NCBI GenBank assembly: GCA_964250755.1
Contig: CAXUHB010000005.1
Location: 99,076 to 163,075, forward strand
Direction of reading: 5' to 3'
From: DASWOJ01 sp964250755
Lineage (GTDB): Bacteria > Pseudomonadota > Alphaproteobacteria > Acetobacterales > Acetobacteraceae
Length of the DNA: 64,000 nucleotides
The notes under the pieces are model-generated. The model was not told where the DNA came from. It did no database searches and was given only the letters and a program-made list of their open reading frames with translations. This document shows positions 57,210 to 64,000 of this stretch, piece by piece (position 1 is the stretch's first letter; every line of letters starts with the position of its first letter). The translations under genes were made by a program, and so were the position numbers.

Positions 57210-58412
57210 TCAGCGCGCCCCGGCCGGGGCGGCGAAGCCGTCCGTGGTCATGAAGGAGCCGCCGCCGGTCATCAGGGTGGGGCCGCGGGCGGGGGCGCCG
57301 GGACGACCGATGCCCAGGAGGGGGAACAGCAGCTCCGCGACGCGGTGGGCCTCGTCCAAATGCGGGTAGCCGCTGGCGATGACGGTGTCCACGCCCAGCG
57401 CCTGATACTCGCGGATGCGGTCGGCCACCGTCTGGGGGTCGCCGACCAGGGCGGTGCCTGCGCCGCCGCGGACCAGGCCGACGCCGGCCCACAGGTTGGG
57501 CGAGACCTCCAGCCGCTCGCGCGATCCCCCGTGCAGGGCCAGCATCCGGCGCTGGCCCTCGCTGTCGCTCTCGGCGGACAGCTTGCGCTGGGCCGTCGCG
57601 ATGGTGTCGTCGGACAGGTGGCGGATCAGGTGCCGGGCGGCGTCCCAGGCCTCCCCCTCGGTCTCGCGGACGATCAGGTGCAGGCGGATGCCGTAGCGCA
57701 GCGTGCGGTCATGCGCGGCGGCCCGGCGGCGCACGTCGGCGATCTTCTCGGCGACGGCGGCCGGCGGCTCGCCCCACGTCAGGTAAACGTCGGCCTGCGC
57801 CGCGGCCAGCGCGTGGGCGGCGGGGGAGGAGCCGCCGAAGTAGATGGGCGGGTGCGGCGCCTGCACCGGCGGGAACAGCAGGCGGCCGCGTTCCGCGGAC
57901 AGGTACTGGCCCTGGTGGGTCACGGTCTCCCCGGCCATCAGGCCGCGCCAGATGTGCAGGTAGTCGGCGGCCTGGCCGTAGCGCTCGTCATGGTCCAGGT
58001 GCAGGCCGTCGCCGGCGAGGTCCGCCGGGTTGCCGCCGCAGACGATGTTCAGCATCAGGCGCCCGCCGGTCAGGCGGTCGAGGGCTGCGTGCTGGCGGGC
58101 GGCCTCCCCGGGCAGGGTGTGGCCGGGGCGGGCGGCGACCAGGAAGCGCAGGCGGTCCGTGAAGGGGGCGATGCTGGCGGCTGTGACCAGCGCGTCCTCG
58201 CAGCCGTTGCCGGTGGGGAGCAGGATGCCGCCGTAGCCCAACTGGTCCACGGCCTCGGCGACCCCGCGCAGGTAGCGGTTGTCGGTGACGCGCTGGCCGA
58301 TGGAGGAGCCGAGGTGGCGCCCGTCGCCGCCGGTCGGCAGAAACCACAGCATGTCCGGCGCCGGGGAGATGGGCGCGGAGAAGGCGGCGTTGCGGGGTGG
58401 GATGGCGTTCAT
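57210..58412 (-). CDS. ssuD: FMNH2-dependent alkanesulfonate monooxygenase
   Basis: The 400-aa luciferase-like enzyme cleaves alkanesulfonates to aldehydes and sulfite with reduced flavin. It has MLWFLPTGGDGRHLGSS, GYGGILLPTGNGCEDALVTAAS, FLVAARPGHTLPGEAARQHA, LMLNIVCGGNPADLAGDG and VVGDPQTVADRI-like C-terminus. It is slightly longer than E. coli SsuD (381 aa), with a short Gly-rich tail. No flavin reductase gene (ssuE) is adjacent. It is the first gene of the operon. Confidence 0.95.
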   Translation of the reverse strand: MNAIPPRNAAFSAPISPAPDMLWFLPTGGDGRHLGSSIGQRVTDNRYLRGVAEAVDQLGYGGILLPTGNGCEDALVTAASIAPFTDRLRFLVAARPGHTLPGEAARQHAALDRLTGGRLMLNIVCGGNPADLAGDGLHLDHDERYGQAADYLHIWRGLMAGETVTHQGQYLSAERGRLLFPPVQAPHPPIYFGGSSPAAHALAAAQADVYLTWGEPPAAVAEKIADVRRRAAAHDRTLRYGIRLHLIVRETEGEAWDAARHLIRHLSDDTIATAQRKLSAESDSEGQRRMLALHGGSRERLEVSPNLWAGVGLVRGGAGTALVGDPQTVADRIREYQALGVDTVIASGYPHLDEAHRVAELLFPLLGIGRPGAPARGPTLMTGGGSFMTTDGFAAPAGAR

Positions 58413-58732
58413 GTCGTGCTCCGGTCCTGGCGCGGGCGCCCTGGCTTGCGTGCCCGGATGGGCGTGCGGGGGCGCAACGTCATCGAACAGGGGCGGCGGC
58501 TCAACCGGGAACAGGGGGGGCGGCGAAGTTTGGTGAAACCGGCTGGACGGGGCGCGGCGGGGGAAATCCTGTGCTGCCGGGGGCGGGGCGGCTGCAATCC
58601 GCGGCTGCGCTGCAGGGCGGCTTGTCCCCTGCTGGAGCGCGGTTGGTTCAGGTGGATGAACCAACCACGCTCCAGCCGCTGTTTTTGCGAGCATGTCATC
58701 GCTCAGGTTAAGCAACCTGAGGCGATCATGCT
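58413..58732. other. 320-bp spacer with two long palindromes
   Basis: No gene is visible. The lower part (58413-58630) should hold the ssu operon promoter, but no clear elements are seen. At 58631-58676 and 58689-58733 there are two hairpin-forming sequences, the second directly after the lrp stop codon. Confidence 0.55.
58631..58676. repeat. 20-bp inverted repeat with 6-base loop
   Basis: GCTGGAGCGCGGTTGGTTCA and TGAACCAACCACGCTCCAGC are inverse to each other at 19 of 20 positions around GGTGGA. A T-run (GCTGTTTTTGC) follows on the plus strand, as in an intrinsic terminator, although no plus-strand gene ends here. Confidence 0.85.
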
Positions 58733-58733
58733 C
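58689..58733 (-). terminator. Long hairpin at the end of lrp
   Basis: GAGCATGTCATCGCTCAGGT then T, and AACCTGAGGCGATCATGCTC are inverse except for a 2-base and a 1-base bulge, with the loop AAGC. The hairpin begins at the lrp stop codon, so it could end or protect the lrp transcript; a T-run on that strand is missing. Confidence 0.45.
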
Positions 58734-59224
58734 TACTCGTCGTCCGGTGCCCGGCGGTCGCGGAAGGCGTGGGACAGGAGGGGGTAGGCGGTGGTGTGCT
58801 TCAGCCGCTCCATCGCGAAGCGGGAGGTGACGTTCTTGAGCGGGACCCGGGCGATCAGGCGCTTGTAGAAGGCGTCGAACTCGGCCATGCCCGCGACGGC
58901 GACGCGCAGCATGTAGTCCACCTCGCCGGCCATGCGGTAGGCGTCCATCACCTCGGGCATGTCCGCCACCGCGCCGGCGAAGGTGGCCAGCCAGGCGCCC
59001 GAGTGCTCCGGCGCCTCCACGGCGACGAATACGATCAGGCCGATGCCGACCTGCTCAGGGTCCACGAGCGCGACGCGGCGCTGGATGACGCCGGCCTGCT
59101 CCAGCTTCTGGATGCGCTTCCAGACCGGGGTGGGGGACAGGCCGACGCGGTCGGCCAGCTGCGCCATCGGCGCCGTCGCGTCCTGCTGCAGCAGGGCCAG
59201 CAGCTTGCGGTCAATCTCGTCCAT
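58733..59224 (-). CDS. Lrp/AsnC-family transcriptional regulator
   Basis: The 163-aa regulator has the Lrp helix-turn-helix (MDEIDRKLLALLQQDATAPM, AQLADRVGLSPTPVWKRIQKLEQAGVIQRRVALVD) and the effector-binding RAM domain (AWLATFAGAVADMPEVMDAYRMAGEVDYMLRVAVAGMAEF in pieces). It probably senses an amino acid. The target is unknown; the chromate transporter gene diverges from it across about 230 bp. Confidence 0.92.
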   Translation of the reverse strand: MDEIDRKLLALLQQDATAPMAQLADRVGLSPTPVWKRIQKLEQAGVIQRRVALVDPEQVGIGLIVFVAVEAPEHSGAWLATFAGAVADMPEVMDAYRMAGEVDYMLRVAVAGMAEFDAFYKRLIARVPLKNVTSRFAMERLKHTTAYPLLSHAFRDRRAPDDE

Positions 59225-59453
59225 CCCAGCATCTCCCTGGGGCCACGGCCTGCGCCGTCCCATGCCAGCCGTTGGGGCCGCCCACCCCCGCCGTTGCGGG
59301 CCGTCCCGGCCGCGCGGCATGGGCAGGGCCGCCCCTGCCGCCCTTGAAGTGCCACGGGGCTGCGCCCCTCGCAACGACGGGTGCGCGGGAGCAGGGGCAC
59401 CTTCCGCAAAGTTGGCGTATATGGCCCGGACCCCTGCAGCCCCGGCGGAGCGG

Positions 59454-60812
59454 ATGTCCTTGCCACCGTCCGACACCCTTGATGCCCCGCCCGCAGCCCT
59501 GCCCACCTTGCGTGAGGCCGCCCGCGTCTGGGCGCGCATCGGCTGCCTGTCGTTCGGCGGCCCGGCGGCGCAGATCGCGCTGCTGCACCGGGAGGCGGTG
59601 GAGCTGCGGGCCTGGGTGTCCGACCGGCGGTTCCTGCACGCGCTGAACTTCTGCACGCTGCTGCCGGGGCCGGAGGCGATGCAGTTGGCGGCCTACTTGG
59701 GCTGGCTGATGCACGGGGTACGCGGCGGGCTGGTGGCGGGGCTGCTGTTCATCCTGCCCGGCGCGGCGGTGATGCTGGGGCTGTCGCTGCTGTATGCGGG
59801 ATACGGCGCGGTGCCGGGGGTGGCGGCGGCGTTCTTCGGGCTGAAGTGCGCGGTGCTGGTGCTGGTGGCCGATGCGCTGCGGCGGGTGGCGCGGCGGGCG
59901 CTGCTGACGCGGGCGGCGTGGGGCGTGGCGGCGGCGGCCTTCGCGGCGCTGTGGGCGTTCGGGGTGCCGTTCCCGGCGGTGGTGCTGGCGGCGGGGCTGC
60001 TGGGCTGGGCGGCGCCGGGCGCGTTCCGCGGCGCGGTAGGCGGGGCGGCGGGGGACGGGCCGGTGGCGGCGCTGGATGCGGTGCTGGCAGCGGACCCGGG
60101 CCGGCCCGCGCGCATGGCCGTGGGCGCGCGGCGGGCCGGGCTGCTGGCGCTGGCGGCGTGGCTGGCGCCGGTGGCGCTGCTGTGGTGGCGGGGCGGCGTG
60201 CTGGGGGCGGTGGCGGCGTTCTTCTCCAAGCTGGCGGCAGTGACGTTTGGGGGGGCCTATGCCGTGCTGGCCTATGCCGCGCAGGATGTGGTGGGGGTGC
60301 GGGGCTGGCTGACGCCGGGACAGATGCTGGACGGGCTGGGCCTGGCGGAGACGACGCCGGGTCCGCTGATCCTGGTGCTGCAGTTCGTGGGCTTCCTGGC
60401 GGGGCACCAGAGTGGCGGGGCGTGGTTGGGCGTGGCGGCGGCGGCGGTGACGCTGTGGGCGACCTTCGTGCCGTGCTTCGCGTGGGTGTTCCTGGGGGCG
60501 CCGTTCATCGAGCGGCTGCAGGCCAACCGGGCGCTGACGGGGGCGCTGTCGGCGGTGACGGCGGCGGTGGTGGGGGTGATCGCCAACCTGGCGCTGTGGT
60601 TCGCGCTGCACACGCTGTTCGCCGGGTACCTGGCGGTGCGGGCGTGGGGGCTGCGGCTGGACGTGCCGGTGCCGGGGAGCCTGGACGTGGCGGCGCTGGG
60701 GCTGGCCGCGGCGGCGGGGGTGGCGCTGCTGCGCCGGGTGGAGGTGGTGCCGGTGCTGGCGGGGTGCGCGTTGGCCGGGTTGGCGCTGCATTGGGCGGGG
60801 GTTGCACGGTGA
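59454..60812 (+). CDS. chrA: Chromate transporter, long-chain CHR family
   Basis: The 452-aa membrane protein has two CHR domains, each starting with the family motif: ARIGCLSFGGPAAQIALLHREAV and FFSKLAAVTFGGAYAVLAYAAQDVV, with LLPGPEAMQLAAYLGW and ETTPGPLILVLQFVGFLAG after them. About ten to twelve spans are visible. It exports chromate, or in some hosts other oxyanions. The ATG at 59454 has GGAG in front; an upstream ATG at 59421 would add 11 residues. Confidence 0.9.
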   Translation: MSLPPSDTLDAPPAALPTLREAARVWARIGCLSFGGPAAQIALLHREAVELRAWVSDRRFLHALNFCTLLPGPEAMQLAAYLGWLMHGVRGGLVAGLLFILPGAAVMLGLSLLYAGYGAVPGVAAAFFGLKCAVLVLVADALRRVARRALLTRAAWGVAAAAFAALWAFGVPFPAVVLAAGLLGWAAPGAFRGAVGGAAGDGPVAALDAVLAADPGRPARMAVGARRAGLLALAAWLAPVALLWWRGGVLGAVAAFFSKLAAVTFGGAYAVLAYAAQDVVGVRGWLTPGQMLDGLGLAETTPGPLILVLQFVGFLAGHQSGGAWLGVAAAAVTLWATFVPCFAWVFLGAPFIERLQANRALTGALSAVTAAVVGVIANLALWFALHTLFAGYLAVRAWGLRLDVPVPGSLDVAALGLAAAAGVALLRRVEVVPVLAGCALAGLALHWAGVAR

Positions 60813-61122
60813 CGATGGGTGGGCGGTCCTCCATGGCCCATCCGGCCTCTCAAACCGCTGGCGGGCGCTGCGGCGGGATCGGCCGGATGGCGTGCGGCGG
60901 CCCCGGGCCGCGGCGCTGCGCGCCTTGCGGTGACGGGGGATGGCCGGGCAGGATGTCGGACGGCACGCGAGCCTGGACCAGAGGGCTGGTGCCTCTTGGG
61001 GGTCGCAGCACTCCGCACCCCCCGGTGACGCGAAGGATGATGGACCTGGCGGTGGCGCCTGGCGTCAGGCCAGCGGCCCGGCGGCGTTGCCTGGCCGAGG
61101 CGTGCTGCCATAGCCTGGCGGC
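60813..61122. other. 310-bp spacer
   Basis: I see no gene and no clear repeat here. The sequence is GC-rich throughout, and the promoter of the following secreted-protein gene should be in its right part (TGCTGCCATAGCCTGG before the start), without recognisable elements. Confidence 0.4.
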
Positions 61123-61692
61123 ATGCCGCGCTGCCTTGCCCCGTTGCTGTCCGCCCTCCTGCTGTCCGTCGCCCGCACGGCTCTTGCTGCCCCGGCGCGG
61201 GACGGGGCTGCGGGCGCTGCGGTGGCGGCGGCCATCGGCGCCGGGGGCATGGGCATCAGCACCGCCGCGGAAGGCTGCGAGGGCGGCCCGCTGACCTGGG
61301 CAAGCTGGACCGAGGGCACGCCTGCCGACTGGGTCACGCGGCTGGTGCTGGTGCGGCGCGCGGGCACGCGGGCGGCGATCACCTGGGGCGTGCGGCGGCG
61401 CGGCGGCTACGGCGCCGTGCTGCACCCGATGGGCTGGCGGCACGCCGGGCGCTGCGTGCTGATCCTGCAATACCAGTTCGGGGCGGCCTACACGCGGATG
61501 GAGCTGTATGCCGCGCGGCGGGACAGCCAGGCCGACATGCTCGGCGCCGTCGAGGGGTCCCTCGTCAACGTGGAGCGGCGGGGCACGGAGGACACGTTGC
61601 GGGCCTATGACAACGCGGACTTGCAGGGTCCGCGGCGGTGCTACAGGTGGGACGTGGCGGCAGGCCGGCTGGCGGCGGCGCCTTGCGGGTAG
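61123..61692 (+). CDS. Secreted hypothetical protein
   Basis: The 189-aa product has a signal peptide (MPRCLAPLLSALLLSVARTA, cleavage after LAA). The mature part has four Cys (EGCEGG, AGRCVLILQY, RRCYRW and the final PCG) that could make two disulphides. I recognise no family. It is separated from rho by 258 bp. Confidence 0.65.
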   Translation: MPRCLAPLLSALLLSVARTALAAPARDGAAGAAVAAAIGAGGMGISTAAEGCEGGPLTWASWTEGTPADWVTRLVLVRRAGTRAAITWGVRRRGGYGAVLHPMGWRHAGRCVLILQYQFGAAYTRMELYAARRDSQADMLGAVEGSLVNVERRGTEDTLRAYDNADLQGPRRCYRWDVAAGRLAAAPCG

Positions 61693-61950
61693 GCCCAGGG
61701 GGGGTTCAGCGCTCATGACCCGGCCATCCTCCAGAGGAGAAGGGGGGGAAGACAGCCGCCCTGCATTATCCCTTGACGCTGCACTCTGCGGGTGCCACTT
61801 GAAGGTCGGCGCAGCCCCGTCCTGGCGGCAGCGCGCATCAAGGCGCGTGCGGCCTTTCGGCCTGCGGCTCCGACCCTCTCCCCACTGGTCCGGCTGCCAT
61901 CGCCCCCTTGGCGCAGCACCCTGCCCCCCATACAGCATGAGGCAGCCCCA

Positions 61951-63225
61951 ATGCACCTCGCGGAACTCAAGGCCAAGTCGCCGGCCGACCTGCTGAGCGT
62001 CGCCGAATCCCTGCAGATCGAGAACGCGTCCAGCCTGCGGAAGCAGGACATGATGTTCGCGATTCTGAAGAACCTGGCCGACAACGACCAGGCGATCTAC
62101 GGGGAGGGCACGCTGGAGATCATGCCGGACGGCTTCGGCTTCCTGCGCAGCAGCCAGGCCAACTTCCTGCCGGGTCCGGACGACATCTACATCAGCCCCA
62201 ACCAGGTCCGCCGCTTCGCGCTGCGCACCGGGGACACGGTGGAAGGGCAGATCAGGGCGCCGAAGGACGGGGAGCGCTACTTCGCGCTGCTGAAGCTGAA
62301 CACCATCAACTTCGAGCCGCCGGACGCGGTGCGCCACCGCATCAACTTCGACAACCTGACGCCGCTGTATCCCGACCGGAAGCTGAAGATGGAGGTGGAG
62401 AACTTCCAGTCCGTCGCCAAGGGGCCGGGCAAGGACATGACGCCGCGGGTGATAGACCTGATCGCGCCCATCGGCATGGGCCAGCGCGCGCTGATCGTGG
62501 CGCCGCCGCGGACGGGCAAGACGGTGATGCTGCAGAACATCGCCACCGCGATCTCGGCCAACCATCCCGAGATCTTCCTGATCGTGCTGCTGATTGACGA
62601 GCGGCCGGAGGAGGTGACGGACATGAGCCGCACCGTGAAGGGCGAGGTGGTGGCCAGCACCTTCGACGAGCCGGCGACCCGGCACGTCGCCGTCACCGAG
62701 ATGGTCCTGGAGAAGGCGAAGCGCCTGGTCGAGCACAAGCGCGACGTGGTGATCCTGCTGGACAGCATCACGCGGCTGGCGCGGGCCTACAACACGGTGG
62801 TGCCGTCATCCGGCAAGGTGCTGACCGGCGGCGTGGACGCCAACGCGCTGCAGCGGCCCAAGCGCTTCTTCGGCGCGGCGCGCAACATCGAGGAGGGCGG
62901 CAGCTTGACCATCATCGCCACCGCCTTGATTGATACGGGCAGCCGGATGGACGAGGTGATCTTCGAGGAGTTCAAGGGCACCGGCAACAGCGAGATCATC
63001 CTGGACCGCAAGCTGTCGGACAAGCGGACCTTCCCGGCGATTGATATCACCAAGTCGGGCACCCGCAAGGAGGAGCTGCTGGTGGAGCGGGGCACCCTGT
63101 CCAAGATGTGGGTGCTGCGGCGCATCCTGGGTCCGATGGGCATGACGGACGCGATGGATTTCCTGCTGGACAAGCTGAAGTATTCGAAGACCAACCAGGA
63201 CTTCTTCGACGCGATGAACACGTAG
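61951..63225 (+). CDS. rho: Transcription termination factor Rho
   Basis: The 424-aa hexameric RNA helicase ends transcription of untranslated RNA. It has the N-terminal helical domain (MHLAELKAKSPADLLSVAESL), the RNA-binding cold-shock-like domain (GFGFLRSSQANFLPGPDDIY), Walker A PPRTGKTVMLQNIA, Walker B VVILLDSITRLARAYN and the R-loop GSLTIIATALIDTGSRMDEV. The ATG at 61951 gives the standard length. In alphaproteobacteria rho lies close to the origin, upstream of mnmE-mnmG-rsmG-parA-parB; those genes would be expected beyond the right edge. Confidence 0.98.
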   Translation: MHLAELKAKSPADLLSVAESLQIENASSLRKQDMMFAILKNLADNDQAIYGEGTLEIMPDGFGFLRSSQANFLPGPDDIYISPNQVRRFALRTGDTVEGQIRAPKDGERYFALLKLNTINFEPPDAVRHRINFDNLTPLYPDRKLKMEVENFQSVAKGPGKDMTPRVIDLIAPIGMGQRALIVAPPRTGKTVMLQNIATAISANHPEIFLIVLLIDERPEEVTDMSRTVKGEVVASTFDEPATRHVAVTEMVLEKAKRLVEHKRDVVILLDSITRLARAYNTVVPSSGKVLTGGVDANALQRPKRFFGAARNIEEGGSLTIIATALIDTGSRMDEVIFEEFKGTGNSEIILDRKLSDKRTFPAIDITKSGTRKEELLVERGTLSKMWVLRRILGPMGMTDAMDFLLDKLKYSKTNQDFFDAMNT

Positions 63226-63309
63226 CGTCGGGCGCGCGGCGTCACCGGGCGGCCTGCTTCCAGCCGGGGCAAAGGGCCAAAGGGATTGGGATGGGCAAGT
63301 AGGCTGGCC

Positions 63310-63576
63310 GTGCCGCGCGGGCGGTGGTTCATGCCGGCTTGGTTGGGTGCTGGGGCGGTGCTGGACTTCGTTGGGCTGGGCGTCTCCGGGCTGTTGCTGT
63401 CCGGCATAGTCCTAACCGGCCTTGCGCCGCCGCAGGCTAGCGCAATGGCGGCCAACTACGTTGCGGCCGCAATCGCGCTCAAGCTCGCGGTGATCTGGAT
63501 TATACATGCCGCGATCCTACCGGATTGGGCGATGGCTGGACTGGTGGTGCCGGAGGCCTTTCGGCGTTCCGCCTGA
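63310..63576 (+). CDS. Small membrane protein next to rho
   Basis: The 88-aa product has two membrane segments (GLGVSGLLLSGIVLTGLA and NYVAAAIALKLAVIWIIHAA). The GTG at 63310 follows AGTAGG; the ATG at 63331 is an alternative. No family is recognised. Confidence 0.5.
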   Translation: MPRGRWFMPAWLGAGAVLDFVGLGVSGLLLSGIVLTGLAPPQASAMAANYVAAAIALKLAVIWIIHAAILPDWAMAGLVVPEAFRRSA

Positions 63577-63600
63577 AGGTTGTTTGTCCTGGATGCCGGG

Positions 63601-64000
63601 ATGCTTGTCGTTGCGACGGCTGCGGCCATGCTGGCGGCGTTCGTTGTCCTGCTTGCCGGACTGCTCATGGCGCCGTCGTCAGCGGACCCAGCTCCGCGCA
63701 TGGCCGTGCAGATGAGTTCATTCAGCGCCATGCGGGTTGTGTATCTCTCCGCCTTTGCCACGACTGGGGTGGTGAGCGGTGCGATGCTGCACTCCTTCCT
63801 CGCGTCGGCGCTGCCCCGCGGCGCACGGGTGCCGTTCTGGCAGGACGTGCTGGGAGGACTTCTGGCGAGCGTGGTCGGCTACCTGCCGAGGTTCATCTGG
63901 TTCGGCCATGCCGGGATGCCCGGCGCAGACCGTGTCGGGACAATCCTAATACCAACCCGCTCTGACGTTGACTCCTGGGATTCCCAAGATGGTGCGGATG
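63601..64000 (+). CDS. Membrane protein, open at the window edge (partial)
   Basis: From the ATG at 63601 the frame stays open to the end of the window (at least 133 codons). It encodes a membrane span (LVVATAAAMLAAFVVLLAGLLMA), then SSFSAMRVVYLSAFATTGVV, SGAMLHSFLASALPRG, and WQDVLGGLLASVVGYLPRFI. From about residue 110 (ILIPTRSDVDSWDSQD) the composition changes, and the DNA there resembles the end of an insertion sequence, so the true gene may be cut off there. No family is recognised. Confidence 0.5.
   Translation, partial: MLVVATAAAMLAAFVVLLAGLLMAPSSADPAPRMAVQMSSFSAMRVVYLSAFATTGVVSGAMLHSFLASALPRGARVPFWQDVLGGLLASVVGYLPRFIWFGHAGMPGADRVGTILIPTRSDVDSWDSQDGAD

Noticed and set aside
58631..58690. 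Intrinsic terminator for a plus-strand gene
   Set aside because: A hairpin plus T-run is present, but no plus-strand gene ends upstream; I list it as an inverted repeat instead.
1..64000. CRISPR array
   Set aside because: No set of regularly spaced identical repeats with unique spacers was seen; the tandem repeats found are contiguous (15, 16 or 7 bp) without spacers.

Overview
The window is about 70% GC with densely packed genes. The gene content (two-gene RapZ/HprK plus EIIA-HPr-EI regulatory PTS, HWE-type kinase, DUF6894 protein, HemJ, maf-ppsR/hemE-hemH-rho order) points to an alphaproteobacterium, most likely an Acetobacteraceae member of the Roseomonas type. This assignment is from gene content and codon usage only.

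Layout. 0-9 kb: start of pheA (cut by the window edge), kdsB, a Gln/Pro-rich secreted protein, a hisN-type phosphatase, then a yejA-yejB-yejE-yejF peptide ABC transporter whose gene junctions each carry a pair of REP-like palindromes. 9-24 kb: MFS exporter, Tat-type superoxide dismutase, Crp/Fnr regulator, small protein with HWE-type kinase and OmpR regulator, DUF6894 protein, NCS1 permease, TetR, GNAT, amidotransferase, RND adaptor and pump. 24-31 kb: hisA-hisF-hisE facing away from hprK-rapZ-EIIA-HPr-EI, with a near-perfect parS site between the two blocks, then an EAL protein. 31.8-34.8 kb: a decayed island between tRNA-Ala(GGC) and a degenerate copy of its 3' end, with a broken tyrosine integrase.

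34.8-38 kb: maf and ppsR run left and hemE runs right from a 334-bp spacer. That is the gene arrangement (RP001/CC0001-like DUF299 gene next to hemE) known at the Caulobacter and Rickettsia origins. The spacer has ten GANTC sites and a DnaA-box-like sequence, so I call it the likely chromosomal origin. hemH, a HAD gene, hemJ and rho follow to the right.

38-43 kb: DUF4239 protein, gentisate dioxygenase, 3-hydroxybenzoate 6-hydroxylase-type monooxygenase and MarR, with a perfect 15-bp inverted repeat that encodes two symmetric promoters facing MarR and an orphan solute-binding protein. 43.2-47.1 kb: a compact three-gene operon on the minus strand that looks like an unusual lanthipeptide/RiPP system: a Cys-rich small peptide, a 377-aa protein possibly related to HopA1-like lyases, and a 787-aa kinase-LanC fusion with a CCG zinc motif. 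This is my best candidate for an undescribed system.

49-64 kb: a degenerate PEP-CTERM-like peptide coupled to a catalase/membrane-domain fusion, an SDR, two broken genes, an ssuDCBA sulfonate operon, Lrp, a chromate transporter, a secreted protein, rho, two membrane-protein genes, and possibly the edge of an insertion sequence at the right end.
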